Shown in pieces: positions 7,893 to 16,073 of a stretch of DNA of 35,945 nucleotides. The notes beneath the pieces were generated by a model. The model was not told where the DNA came from. It was given only the letters and a program-made list of their open reading frames with translations, and made no database searches. The position numbers and the translations under genes were made by a program. Within the stretch, counting starts at the first letter, position 1. Every line of letters begins with the position of its first letter. Source of the DNA: Verrucomicrobiaceae bacterium UBA2429 (GTDB taxonomy: Bacteria; Verrucomicrobiota; Verrucomicrobiia; Verrucomicrobiales; Verrucomicrobiaceae); assembly GCA_002343505.1 (NCBI GenBank), contig DDQZ01000097.1, positions 1 through 35,945 of the forward strand, in the 5' to 3' direction.

Positions 7893-9992
7893 ATGAAGAT
7901 GACACCCGAACTGCGCGATTTTGTCAGCACCCATAAATTCGAAAGGGTCCACATCGAAAAGCTGGCGGAGATGCTGCCGCAGGACGACGGCGAGCTCGAC
8001 TCCCTGATCGCCGGGGTCGTGGACAAGAGCGATTGGAACGCCTTCACATTTCTCGTGACCGCCGCGCTCGGCGCGGGCCGGTTCGTGGACGGGAGGCATC
8101 TCCGTGAAGGCACCTGCCTCGCCCCGAATGGAACCTACCTGGGAACTTTTTTCTGGCACATGCGGGGAGACAGCAAATTCGACAGCCTGGTCCACGCCCT
8201 CTGCAAACACAAGCTGGCGACAGAAATCCAACTGCACGGACTTCTGGCGGCCGCGGGATGGTGCAAAACACATCTCGAAGGAAAGTGGCCCGATGACCTG
8301 CTGCGCTCCTGCCGCGAAATCATGCGCCGCAAAATGAGCAACGACAAACCCAGGCATCTCCTGCATGCCCTGGCGGCATACATTGACGATCCCGATCTCA
8401 TCATGCTCGCGCATGAGCACCATGGGAAAATCCAACTCGACGACGAACTCCATCAATGCGCCGTCAAAGTGGCCGAAGCACACCTGGCCGTTTATCAGCT
8501 GCCTGTGATGGGAATGGTGCCTTCCACCATACGCTCTCTTGGCGCCGGCACTCACCTCCGCCGCTCCATCCCCAAAATCAGCCGCAACGCCCCCTGCCAC
8601 TGCGGCAGCGGCCAGAAATACAAACGCTGCTGCCATGACAAGGATCAGGAACGCGCCCACTCCTTCTCCGAAGTCGAGGGCAAGACACCAGCGGAGCTGG
8701 AGGAATCCAGGGAGCCGCATCTCACGCCGGACAACATTCAAAAGCTCAGCCGGGCGCAGGTGCGAAAACTCGACCCGATGAAAATCTCCCATGACATCCT
8801 TCCGTGGTATTTTCTCATCATCGGCACGCACGGACTTTTTGATGAGGCCGCCTCAGCTTTTGAAAAGCTGGGCTGGCTGGATCATGTCACCAATTTTGAC
8901 GCGGCGTGGGACAACGTCGTCACTTTCGCGACATGGGCGGGTCTGCCGGAGGTTGCCGAGCGACTGATCAGGGCGCGCTACCCGGACGGCGTCGTGCCCG
9001 AAGGCGTCCTGAAGCCAGGCACTGAACTGCTCAGGCTGCACTCATGTCCTGACCTCTACCTGGCGCAGCTTGAGAAAATGGCTCTCGAAGCCCTGACATG
9101 CAAAGAAAGCGACCGCCAGCAGTCGCTGGCCTACGGCCTGCTCTCGCCGCTGCACCCAGCCCTCTCCCTGCTCATGGTGCAGGGCATGCTGCCAGTGATC
9201 TCCAAGCAGAAGGCATTCAAACTCCTGGAGTTCATGCAAAAGCACCGGGACCAGCTCCTGCTTCCGGCGGAGGATCCCTTCACTGAAATCCTTGAGCGGC
9301 GCTTCATGGACGCGGCCCAGGCCAGCCATGGCAAAGACGCGCAAAAACTCCGCGAGGCCAACGACCGCCTGCAGGTCAAGTCCAGCCAGGTCAACGAGTT
9401 GCGCGGCCAGCTTGAAACCATGCGCCGGGAGCTCCGGCTCAAGGAAAAAGCCGCCAAGCGCGAGACGACGGCCGCCGCCGCGCCGACAAGCGCCGAGCTG
9501 GAGGCGCTGCGGGAATTGCGGGAAAAAGTGGAGCGTCTCAAATCCACCATCCAGGACCACTCCCAGGAGCGCGCGGCCCTGCGTCATGATCTGGCCTCCG
9601 CCTACACCGAGCTTCAGGAACTGCGCCGGCAAAAGAGCGCGCAAAACCCCGCAGAGACTTCCAACGACGCGGACGACGAGTCATTGACCCTGCCCGCCAC
9701 GCTGGAGGACGCGCAGCCGGTCCGGCTCATCGAATATCCCAAAAAATTCCATGCCACGCTGAGCAGTCTGCCAAAGCATGTCAGCCGCTCCGCCCAGGTG
9801 CTGCTCGGCAGGCTCTCCGCCGGCGAGCCTTCCGCTTTTGTCGGCATCGTCGCCCTGCGAGCGCGTCCAGACACCCTGCGCCTGCGTGTGGGGGCCGACC
9901 ACAGGCTGGTCTTCCGCCTGCATCCAGCCAGCCTGGAGGTGTTGGACCTCATCAACCGCCGGGATCTCGACCGCCTGGTGAAGTCGCTCTGA
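7893..9992 (+). CDS. SEC-C motif protein with coiled coil and RelE/ParE-like C-terminus
   Basis: A 699-residue cytoplasmic protein without signal peptide or TM helix. The first 220 residues are mostly helical and unrecognised. A complete SEC-C zinc motif, RNAPCHCGSGQKYKRCCH, lies at 231-248 with ligands Cys235, Cys237, Cys246 and Cys247. An alpha-helical region (about 290-460) follows, then a charged coiled coil (about 471-580). The last 88 residues (about 612-699) contain LRLRVGADHRLVFRL and LEVLDLINRRDLDRL, which look like the beta-sheet core of the RelE/ParE toxin superfamily. SEC-C motifs bind zinc and occur in SecA and many proteins of unknown role. The gene runs tail-to-tail into the next with a 15-bp gap. 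The start at 7893 lacks a Shine-Dalgarno; an ATG at 7899 is equally possible. The function is unknown. Confidence 0.8.
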   Translation: MKMTPELRDFVSTHKFERVHIEKLAEMLPQDDGELDSLIAGVVDKSDWNAFTFLVTAALGAGRFVDGRHLREGTCLAPNGTYLGTFFWHMRGDSKFDSLVHALCKHKLATEIQLHGLLAAAGWCKTHLEGKWPDDLLRSCREIMRRKMSNDKPRHLLHALAAYIDDPDLIMLAHEHHGKIQLDDELHQCAVKVAEAHLAVYQLPVMGMVPSTIRSLGAGTHLRRSIPKISRNAPCHCGSGQKYKRCCHDKDQERAHSFSEVEGKTPAELEESREPHLTPDNIQKLSRAQVRKLDPMKISHDILPWYFLIIGTHGLFDEAASAFEKLGWLDHVTNFDAAWDNVVTFATWAGLPEVAERLIRARYPDGVVPEGVLKPGTELLRLHSCPDLYLAQLEKMALEALTCKESDRQQSLAYGLLSPLHPALSLLMVQGMLPVISKQKAFKLLEFMQKHRDQLLLPAEDPFTEILERRFMDAAQASHGKDAQKLREANDRLQVKSSQVNELRGQLETMRRELRLKEKAAKRETTAAAAPTSAELEALRELREKVERLKSTIQDHSQERAALRHDLASAYTELQELRRQKSAQNPAETSNDADDESLTLPATLEDAQPVRLIEYPKKFHATLSSLPKHVSRSAQVLLGRLSAGEPSAFVGIVALRARPDTLRLRVGADHRLVFRLHPASLEVLDLINRRDLDRLVKSL

Positions 9993-10007
9993 AAATGCGC
10001 GCGACCT

Positions 10008-11672
10008 TCACTCCCCCTTGCGCGCCAGGCGCGCGGCGAGCTCGTAGTTGCGGCGGAAAACGCCGCCCAGGTCGCGCGCCAGGCGTGTCTCGGCCACCTT
10101 GTCGCGGGAGCGGACCACGCTGTTGATCTCGCCCAGCGCCAGGTCGTAATGCACGGCGTCCAGGTTGTGGAAAACCTCGGTGGCGCGCTTCGGCAGGTCA
10201 TTGCCAAAAATCTCCCTCCACGCGGCGCGCTGCTCGTGATGCGCATCCACGCAGATGACGCGGATCAAAAACCGCAGCGTGCTGAAGGCGGAGCCCGTCC
10301 ACTCGGGATGGTAGGTGAAGGCTTTGGCTTTTTCATACGGCATCTCGTCCGCGTCGCTCATGTGACGGAGGTTTTCCGGCGTGTAAAAATCCTTCCGCGC
10401 CGCCAGCCTGCGCAAGGCGCTGCGCTGCGGTCCGCCCGGCGCGCCGACTTTGAAGGCCCACAGCCCCTGCCCCGCGTCACCAAGCACGAACTCCATGAAC
10501 GCCGTGGCCAGTTCGGGATCAGGCGCGCCGCGAAACATGGCGATGGGGTCCACACTCACCGAGCTGCCGCCCACCGGCATGATGAAGCCCACGCGGGAGG
10601 TGCCGTCGGCGCGCCGCGTCTCCTCCTCCGTGGAGCGGCCGTAATAGTCAATGCACATGCCCGCGGCCGCGTCGCCGCGCGCCACATCGAGCGGGATCTT
10701 GCTGGAGCTGTCACTATAATAGCGCGCGTTGGCGCTGATGCGCTGGATGAGCGAAAGCCCCGCCAGCCAGCCCTGGCGCACGCCTTCTTTTTCGATTTCC
10801 TCGGCTGTGCTCAGACGACCGGGCTTTTCCGCGAGTCTGTTGACGGCTTCCTGCATCTCCTGCTGAATGAGCATTTCAAAGGCCTTCGTCACCGTGGCGC
10901 TGCGCCCGGGGTCCGCGAGCGCGAGCTGCCCATGCAAACGCGGGTCGGCCAGGTCACGCCACTGCCGCGGGTCTTTCTCGATGCCGAGGCGGCGGAGCAC
11001 ATCGCGATTGAAAACGATGCCGAAGCTCGAAAGGCAGCAGGCTGTCCACCGGTCCTTCGCATCGCGAAAAGGCTCGCCGCTGACCATTTCGGGAATGCCC
11101 TCATCACCGAACCATGCGGGGTGCTTTTCCTTCAAAGCGGCGATGCCCGTGGCATCACCGGACTGCGCCACCAGAGTGCCTGCCTCGGCCTGGATTTGAA
11201 AATCATAGGCGCCGCCTCCGAAGAAAATATCCACGCCAATGCCCGCATTCGACGCCAAAAAGGCCGCGCGAGCCGGGTCATCCGCAGGGGCTTTGCCGCT
11301 CATGAAATTCTGCGCCACCTGCGGGGTCCACTCGCGCCCCATCTCGCGCGTCCACAGGTTTTGAAAAGCAGCGCTGTATTCCGACTTCAACAGCACGGCG
11401 ATTTCCGAGGTGCCGCCCGGTACGCGCCAGTCCATCGCCACCGTCTCGCCGGTTTTTTCCTTCCAATGCCGGGCAAATGCCTGCCCGAACTCCGCGCGCA
11501 GCCGCTCGGGGTGCGGGGTCAGGATCACCAGCCTGCGGTCGAAGTTCGTGGACGCGGTGGACTCGCGCGGCTTGAGCAAAAACGGCCCGGCCAGCGTCAC
11601 CGCCAGCGCGCCTAGAATGAGCAGCTCCTTGCGCCAGCGGTGGGGGGATGAGGAATCAGCGGAGTCTGCCAT
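10008..11672 (-). CDS. Extracellular solute-binding protein (ABC import, family 1/Fe-type)
   Basis: A 554-residue protein with one N-terminal hydrophobic helix (about 16-34) after a basic HRWRK, either an uncleaved anchor or a signal peptide. The rest reads as a periplasmic binding protein of the type II fold: LVILTPHPERLRAEFGQAFA near the start, then DIFFGGGAYDF, GIVFNRDVL, ADPGRSATVTKAFEML, the hinge-like DAAAGMCIDYYGR, and PDPELATAFMEFVL. These match iron(III)/thiamine/sulfate-type binding proteins. It is about 200 residues longer than a standard ferric-binding protein, mostly through a C-terminal extension (about 420-554). No cognate permease or ATPase lies beside it. Its ligand is unknown. 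It is divergent from the T2SS operon. Confidence 0.85.
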   Translation of the reverse strand: MADSADSSSPHRWRKELLILGALAVTLAGPFLLKPRESTASTNFDRRLVILTPHPERLRAEFGQAFARHWKEKTGETVAMDWRVPGGTSEIAVLLKSEYSAAFQNLWTREMGREWTPQVAQNFMSGKAPADDPARAAFLASNAGIGVDIFFGGGAYDFQIQAEAGTLVAQSGDATGIAALKEKHPAWFGDEGIPEMVSGEPFRDAKDRWTACCLSSFGIVFNRDVLRRLGIEKDPRQWRDLADPRLHGQLALADPGRSATVTKAFEMLIQQEMQEAVNRLAEKPGRLSTAEEIEKEGVRQGWLAGLSLIQRISANARYYSDSSSKIPLDVARGDAAAGMCIDYYGRSTEEETRRADGTSRVGFIMPVGGSSVSVDPIAMFRGAPDPELATAFMEFVLGDAGQGLWAFKVGAPGGPQRSALRRLAARKDFYTPENLRHMSDADEMPYEKAKAFTYHPEWTGSAFSTLRFLIRVICVDAHHEQRAAWREIFGNDLPKRATEVFHNLDAVHYDLALGEINSVVRSRDKVAETRLARDLGGVFRRNYELAARLARKGE

Positions 11673-11715
11673 CCCGGCGATTCAAGCGGAGGAACCCGCG
11701 CGCGGCAACAGGCAT

Positions 11716-11796
11716 GTTGGAGTTCAAGCTTCAGCTTGTTCAATGAACTCCCGCAGCGGCGTCCTACCATGAGTCGCCTGACGGCTTCAATCCAAT
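11716..11796. repeat. REP-like palindromic repeat, copy C
   Basis: An 81-bp element that begins GTTGGAGTTCAAGCTTCAGC and ends GGCTTCAATCCAAT. It matches the two copies inside gspI (16098-16178 and 16193-16275), being identical over the first 27 bases. It has a degenerate inverted right end. It lies in the 310-bp gap between the solute-binding protein gene and gspE. The rest of that gap (about 11800-11890) shows nothing I recognise. Confidence 0.75.
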
Positions 11797-11935
11797 AGAG
11801 GTGCCCAGGCTTCAGCCGCTTTGAAAAACACACAGCCCAAACTCACCACTCGGAGGGCCAGACGGCACTCTCAAAACTCTCGAACTCCAAATGATTCAGA
11901 AAGACTTAATTCTTGCATTTCTGCATAAAAACCAT

Positions 11936-11973
11936 AATTTCTGAATTCAATACACTGAAATTGCCCCTATAAT
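11936..11973 (+). promoter_or_regulatory. Putative promoter and operator-like palindromes of the gspE operon
   Basis: A perfect TATAAT lies at 11968-11973, with TTCAAT at 11946-11951 (16-bp spacing) as a weak -35. The AT-rich stretch 11890-11980 contrasts with the GC-rich surroundings. An inverted repeat AATTTC (11936-11941) / GAAATT (11957-11962) surrounds the 8-bp palindrome TGAATTCA (11942-11949) over the -35, so a regulator could bind there. Transcription would start only a few bases before the ATG at 11983, giving an almost leaderless mRNA, which fits the lack of a Shine-Dalgarno. Confidence 0.45.
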
Positions 11974-11982
11974 CCTTCATCC

Positions 11983-13779
11983 ATGATGCCCCTCATCCAG
12001 CAAATGCTCGGAGAAGCCGGTTGCGCAGACAGCCCGGCGGTGCGGCAGGCTGTGGATGAGGCGGGCTTCAATCAGGTGTCCTTCGTCGAACCGGTGCTCG
12101 ACTGCCCGGAGGTGCGGGAGCGCGACTTCCTCCAAGTGCTCGCGCGCACGCTGGAGCTGCCCTGGTGGGAAGGCGGCGGCGAGACCCCGCCCGACTCATC
12201 TTTGCGCAGGCACCTGCCCGCCGAACTCGCCCTGCGGCACCGCATCCTGCCGGTGGGGTTCGCGCGCGAGGAGCATGAGGATCAGCCCGGCCATGAAGCG
12301 CGCGCCACCCTGCACCTGGCCACTTTTGATCCGCTGAACCTCGTCACCCACCAACGCGTGGCCGCCACAGTGACGCACCCCGTGGCCTGGCATGTGGGCC
12401 AGCGCACGCGCATCGTCGAGGGCATCCAGCGGCTCTATGGGCTGGGCGCGGACACCTTTGAAAAAATCCTGCGCGGACGTGCTGAGTGGGAGGGTGAGGA
12501 AGCAGGAGATGAAGTCACCGTGCTCGACGAACCCGAGGACGAGGAGGCCAGCGTGGTTCGCTTCGTGAATCAAATCCTCCGCCGCGGTCTGGAGCAGCGC
12601 GCCACCGACATTCATGTCGAGCCCCAGCAGGACAGACTGCGCATCCGCTGCCGAGTGGACGGTCGCCTGGAGGATCTGCCAGTGCCGGAAAACATCAAGT
12701 CCCTGCAGGCCAGCGTCATCGCGCGGCTGAAGATCATGGCGCGGCTCGACATCGCCGAAAAACGCCTGCCGCAGGATGGCCGCATCAACCTCGAACTCGA
12801 CGGCCAGCCCATTGACGTGCGCGTGGCCACCATCCCCAGCGTCGAGGGCGAAAGCATCAGCCTGCGCCTGCTCTCCCAGCAGGTGATGACGCTCGACCGC
12901 CTCGGTCTCACCGGCGGCCTGCGTCCCGTCATCGAGGACCTGCTGCGCCTTCCCAATGGCATCATCCTCATCACCGGCCCCACCGGCAGCGGCAAGTCCA
13001 CCACGCTCTACGCCTTCCTCAGCGCGATGAACCAGCCGCACCGGCGCATCGTCACCATTGAGGACCCCGTGGAGTACAAAATGCCCGGCATGGTGCAGAT
13101 CGCCGTAAAGCCGGAGATCGGTCTCACCTTTGCCACCGGCCTGCGCAGCATCCTGCGCGGCGACCCGAACGTGGTCATGGTCGGCGAAATGCGCGACCTG
13201 GAGACCACCGAGATCGCCATCCGTGCCGCGCTCACCGGGCACCTGGTCTTTTCCACGCTGCACACGAATGACGCCATCGGCGGCATCACGCGCCTCGTGG
13301 ACATGGGCGTGGAGCCCTTCCTCGTGTCCAGCGCCGTGCGCGCCTTCTTCGCTCAGCGTTTGGTGAGAAAACTCTGCCCGCTGTGCAAAGCGCCCGCCGA
13401 GGTCGAGCGCGAGTATCTTCAGAGCATCGGCTTTCCGCTCAGCGCCGCAGGCCGCATCCACCGCGCCACCGGCTGCGAGGCCTGCCGGGGCAGCGGCTAC
13501 CAGGGGCGGCTCTCCATTTACGAGGTCGTCCAGCTCACACCCGCGCTCCAGCACCTCATCAACATCCGCTCCCATCCCGCAGAGCTGAAAAAGCAGGCCA
13601 TGGAGGACGGCTACCTGCCCATGCGCGGCTACGGCTTTCAAAAAGTCCTCAACGGCGAGACCACCATCGAGGAAGTCCTCAGCGTCACCGCCATGGCCGA
13701 AGGGGAAAATTCGAAATCCGAAACTCGAAACCCAGTCTCCGGCCCCCTCTCCGCAGCATCCGCCATCAGTGTTCATTAG
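11983..13779 (+). CDS. gspE: Type II secretion ATPase GspE
   Basis: A 598-residue hexameric cytoplasmic ATPase that powers pseudopilus assembly. An N-terminal GspE/MshEN-like domain occupies about 1-150. The catalytic core follows: Walker A GPTGSGKST (332-340), Asp box RIVTIEDPVEY, Walker B MVGEMRD, His box STLHTNDA. The zinc-binding tetracysteine motif is Cys465/Cys468 and Cys498/Cys501 (CPLC and CEAC). It heads the operon. The last ~22 residues (from NSKSETRNP) are not family-like: they are translated from TTCGAA-type and ATTAGTG-type repeats, and the stop TAG (13777-13779) lies within the ATTAGTG repeat. No Shine-Dalgarno is visible; a second ATG follows directly at 11986. Confidence 0.95.
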   Translation: MMPLIQQMLGEAGCADSPAVRQAVDEAGFNQVSFVEPVLDCPEVRERDFLQVLARTLELPWWEGGGETPPDSSLRRHLPAELALRHRILPVGFAREEHEDQPGHEARATLHLATFDPLNLVTHQRVAATVTHPVAWHVGQRTRIVEGIQRLYGLGADTFEKILRGRAEWEGEEAGDEVTVLDEPEDEEASVVRFVNQILRRGLEQRATDIHVEPQQDRLRIRCRVDGRLEDLPVPENIKSLQASVIARLKIMARLDIAEKRLPQDGRINLELDGQPIDVRVATIPSVEGESISLRLLSQQVMTLDRLGLTGGLRPVIEDLLRLPNGIILITGPTGSGKSTTLYAFLSAMNQPHRRIVTIEDPVEYKMPGMVQIAVKPEIGLTFATGLRSILRGDPNVVMVGEMRDLETTEIAIRAALTGHLVFSTLHTNDAIGGITRLVDMGVEPFLVSSAVRAFFAQRLVRKLCPLCKAPAEVEREYLQSIGFPLSAAGRIHRATGCEACRGSGYQGRLSIYEVVQLTPALQHLINIRSHPAELKKQAMEDGYLPMRGYGFQKVLNGETTIEEVLSVTAMAEGENSKSETRNPVSGPLSAASAISVH

Positions 13780-13796
13780 TGTCCATTAGTGGTTCC
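13764..13796 (+). repeat. ATTAGTGTCC-type 10-bp-period repeat (gspE/gspF junction)
   Basis: Three approximate 10-bp units, CATCAGTGTT / CATTAGTGTC / CATTAGTGGTTCC, end in the GGTTCC terminus shared by all copies in this operon. The repeat overlaps the end of gspE and gives it its stop codon. A short TTCGAA-like tract (13710-13730) lies 34 bp upstream, as at other junctions. Confidence 0.8.
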
Positions 13797-13815
13797 AAAA
13801 CTCCTCGCAATCCCC

Positions 13816-15048
13816 ATGCCCACCTTCGCTTACAGCGCCCACAGCCCCTCCGGTGTCATCACCGGAGAGCTTAGTGCCGCCGACCGCGCGGAGGCCATCT
13901 CTTTGTTAGGCCGGAAAAAGCTGCGCCCCTTCAAACTCGAACAATCCGGCGCGCAGTCCGTACGCGAAGCTGCTGCCGCGTCCGCCCAGAGCGCCCCCCA
14001 AGGCCCCTTGAAGATCAAAATCGCCCAAGTCACCCACTTCATCGAGGAACTCTCCGACCTGCTGAGCGCCGGCATCCAGCTCGAGCCAGCGCTCGCCACC
14101 ATGGAGCGGCGACGGGAGCTTTCCGGCATCAAGACACTCGCCACCGCCCTGCGCGCCAAGGTGCGGGATGGCATGCCCTTCTCGAAAGCCGTCTCCACAA
14201 CGACACCCAGCTTTGGAAATCTCTTCTGCGCTCTCGCCAGCGCCGGCGAGGCCAGCGGCACGCTGCCCTCCGTACTCAAGCGTCAGGCCGCCTACATGCG
14301 CTCCCTGCTCGCCCTGCGCAGCAAGGTGGCCTTTGCCCTCATCTACCCCGCCTTTCTCATCGTCTCGGCCGTCGCGGTCACGCTGCTTTTCATCGTCTAT
14401 CTCATCCCCAAGCTCACCGAGTTGCTCGATGCCACAGGCGGCAGCCTGCCTCTCGGCGCGCAGATCATCTTGAAGCTCAGCGAGCTTTTCAAAGCCACCT
14501 GGTGGATGGCTGGCGGCGGTCTGTTCGCCGCCTGGCTTCTGCTCAAAGCCTGGCTCTCCCAGCCCGCCTCGCGCATACCTTGGGCGCGCTTCCTCCTGCG
14601 TCTGCCGCTCTTTGGCGGCGTGCTCAAAGCGCGCTTCCACGTTCAGTTTCTCGAAACCCTCGCCAACCTCCTCGGCAACGGCCTGCCGCTCGTCCACGCC
14701 ATGCAGCTCACGCATCAGGCAATCGAGAACCCGTTTTATCAGCGCGAGTTCGAGGGCGTCATGCGCCATGTGGCCGAAGGCGTCAGCCTCTCCCGCGCGC
14801 TCTCCCGCAGCCCGCATTTCCCAGACCTGCTCATAGACATCGTCAGCGTCGGCGAGCAAACCGGCGACCTCGCCGCCGCCCTGGGCAAAGCCGCCGAGCG
14901 CTTCGACCGCGAGCTTACCAAAAAAGTCGAAAAACTCAGCGCCCTCGTCCAGCCACTCATCGTCTGCCTCATGGCCGGCATGGTCGGCATCATGGCCTAC
15001 CTCATGATCACCACCATCTTCCAAACCATCAGCGGCATGAGCCAGTGA
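13816..15048 (+). CDS. gspF: Type II secretion inner-membrane platform protein GspF
   Basis: A 410-residue polytopic inner-membrane protein that couples GspE to pseudopilin insertion. It begins MPTFAYSAHSPSGVITGELS, the normal GspF/PilC opening (F.Y.a....G....G...A). Two T2SSF domains are visible. The first (about 75-200) has THFIEELSDLLSAGIQLEPA, then a TM pair at about 175-200. The second (about 270-395) has FLETLANLLGNGLPLVHAM, then VGEQTGDLAAALGKAAERFD, and ends in a final TM segment with MAGMVGIMAYLMITTIF. The ATG at 13816 is chosen over an in-frame GTG at 13789 that lies inside the repeat. It is the third T2SS core function in the operon with GspE and the pseudopilins. Confidence 0.95.
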   Translation: MPTFAYSAHSPSGVITGELSAADRAEAISLLGRKKLRPFKLEQSGAQSVREAAAASAQSAPQGPLKIKIAQVTHFIEELSDLLSAGIQLEPALATMERRRELSGIKTLATALRAKVRDGMPFSKAVSTTTPSFGNLFCALASAGEASGTLPSVLKRQAAYMRSLLALRSKVAFALIYPAFLIVSAVAVTLLFIVYLIPKLTELLDATGGSLPLGAQIILKLSELFKATWWMAGGGLFAAWLLLKAWLSQPASRIPWARFLLRLPLFGGVLKARFHVQFLETLANLLGNGLPLVHAMQLTHQAIENPFYQREFEGVMRHVAEGVSLSRALSRSPHFPDLLIDIVSVGEQTGDLAAALGKAAERFDRELTKKVEKLSALVQPLIVCLMAGMVGIMAYLMITTIFQTISGMSQ

Positions 15049-15071
15049 ATCCAAAACTCCAAACTCATAAC

Positions 15072-15105
15072 TTATTAGTGCCCATCAGTGTCCATTAGTG
15101 GTTCC
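15072..15105 (+). repeat. ATTAGTGTCC-type 10-bp-period repeat (gspF/gspG junction)
   Basis: Units TTATTAGTGCC / CATCAGTGTC / CATTAGTGGTTCC have the same orientation and the same GGTTCC end as the copy before gspF. The repeat lies wholly in the 73-bp gap between the gspF stop and the gspG start, ending 16 bp before the gspG ATG. Confidence 0.8.
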
Positions 15106-15121
15106 AAAAATCCCACATCCC

Positions 15122-15556
15122 ATGAAAACCCATCCATTCAAACCCCGCCGCCAAGCCGCTTTCACCCTCGTCGAAATGGTGCTCGTTCTCGGCATCGTGG
15201 CCCTGCTGGTCGGGGCTGGCATCGTCTCCCTCGTCGGCGTGCTTGACTCCGGCAAAAAGACCCGCGTCAAAGGCGACCTCAACACCCTCAGCGCCGCCCT
15301 CCGCTCGTATGAGACCGACAACATGTTCCTGCCCTCCAGCGAGCAGGGAATCATGGCCCTCGTCCAAAAGCCCTCCTCACGCCCCGCGCCGCAGAACTGG
15401 GCGCCCAAGCTGAAAAAGGTCCTCCTCGACCCCTGGGGCAACCCCTACCACTACCGCCGCCCCGGCCAGAAAGACAAAGGCGGCTTCGATGTCTTCTCCG
15501 CCGGCGAGGACGGCACCCCCGGCACCGCCGACGACATCGGCAACTGGGACCTCTGA
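15122..15556 (+). CDS. gspG: Major pseudopilin GspG
   Basis: A 144-residue major pseudopilin, the main subunit of the T2SS pseudopilus. The prepilin leader is MKTHPFKPRRQAA, cut before FTLVEM, with the conserved Glu at +5 of the mature protein. The residue at -1 is Ala rather than the usual Gly. An N-terminal hydrophobic helix (14-36) follows. The body has the GspG pattern LLDPWGNPYHYRRPG and ends in the calcium-binding loop DVFSAGEDGTPGTADDIGNWDL-type segment (Asp-rich, with the terminal IGNWDL). The length is normal. The ATG at 15122 gives the expected basic leader; the longer in-frame extension would start in the repeat. Confidence 0.95.
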   Translation: MKTHPFKPRRQAAFTLVEMVLVLGIVALLVGAGIVSLVGVLDSGKKTRVKGDLNTLSAALRSYETDNMFLPSSEQGIMALVQKPSSRPAPQNWAPKLKKVLLDPWGNPYHYRRPGQKDKGGFDVFSAGEDGTPGTADDIGNWDL

Positions 15557-15614
15557 GGAAGTTCGAAATTCAAATACGTCAGCCCATTCCATGAGTCCTC
15601 CAAGCCCCATCCAT

Positions 15615-15648
15615 CATTAGCGCCCATTAGAGTCCATTAGTGGTTCCC
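15615..15648 (+). repeat. ATTAGTGTCC-type 10-bp-period repeat (gspG/gspH junction)
   Basis: Units CATTAGCGCC / CATTAGAGTC / CATTAGTGGTTCCC form a third copy in the same orientation. It ends 11 bp before the gspH ATG. A degenerate TTCGAA tract lies at about 15560-15575, just after the gspG stop. Confidence 0.8.
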
Positions 15649-15659
15649 AAATCCCCGAA

Positions 15660-16073
15660 ATGAAACCCGCCTTCACCCTCCTCGAAGTCTGCCTCGCCCT
15701 CACACTCGCCACGCTCATTTTCGGCGTGGCCGTGCTGGGCATCAGCGGCGTGCAGGCGGAGGCGGGCTTGAAGCGGAGCGCCTCCCAGATCGAGACCACC
15801 GCGCGCGAGTCCCTCCTACGCGCCGTCACCAGCCAGCGCACCATCGTTCTTGGCTTGCCAGGCGGGCTCGGCATCGAAGGCCAGATGCTCATCAAGCGTC
15901 ATGGTGAAAAAGAATTCCGCGCACCCAAAAGGGGCGAGGTCTGGGAGTTCAACCCCACCGGCATTTGCGAGCCGCTCGAAGTCCGCCTCTCCAGCCCGGC
16001 AGGCATCATCGAGCTTGGCTTCGATCCCCTCACCGCCTGCGCCATCAAGAAAAACGTCATCGTCAACGGATGA
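15660..16073 (+). CDS. gspH: Minor pseudopilin GspH-like
   Basis: A 137-residue minor pseudopilin. The class III signal is MKPA|FTLLEVCLALTLA: a leader of only four residues with Ala at -1, then the hydrophobic helix with Glu at +5. No upstream in-frame start codon exists near the repeat, so the short leader seems real. The C-terminal part (about 45-137) is beta-rich and contains EVWEFNPTGICEPLEVRL, as in GspH/FimT-type pseudopilins. Its stop overlaps the gspI start (ATGA at 16070-16073), so translation of gspI is probably coupled. The gspH name rests on position and the FimT-like body. Confidence 0.85.
   Translation: MKPAFTLLEVCLALTLATLIFGVAVLGISGVQAEAGLKRSASQIETTARESLLRAVTSQRTIVLGLPGGLGIEGQMLIKRHGEKEFRAPKRGEVWEFNPTGICEPLEVRLSSPAGIIELGFDPLTACAIKKNVIVNG

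Noticed and set aside
7893..9992. Toxin-antitoxin module
   Set aside because: The RelE/ParE-like part is fused to a large protein and no small antitoxin gene is found on either side; the downstream gene is a convergent solute-binding protein.
9993..10040. Hairpin GCGCGCC-A-GGCGCGC as a terminator between convergent genes
   Set aside because: It lies within the coding end of the solute-binding protein gene, has a one-base loop and no T-run; it reflects the Ala/Arg-rich codons.
13764..15648. CRISPR array suggested by regularly worded short repeats
   Set aside because: Units are 10 bp, directly abutting, few in number and separated by genes rather than by unique spacers of constant size; no cas genes are present.
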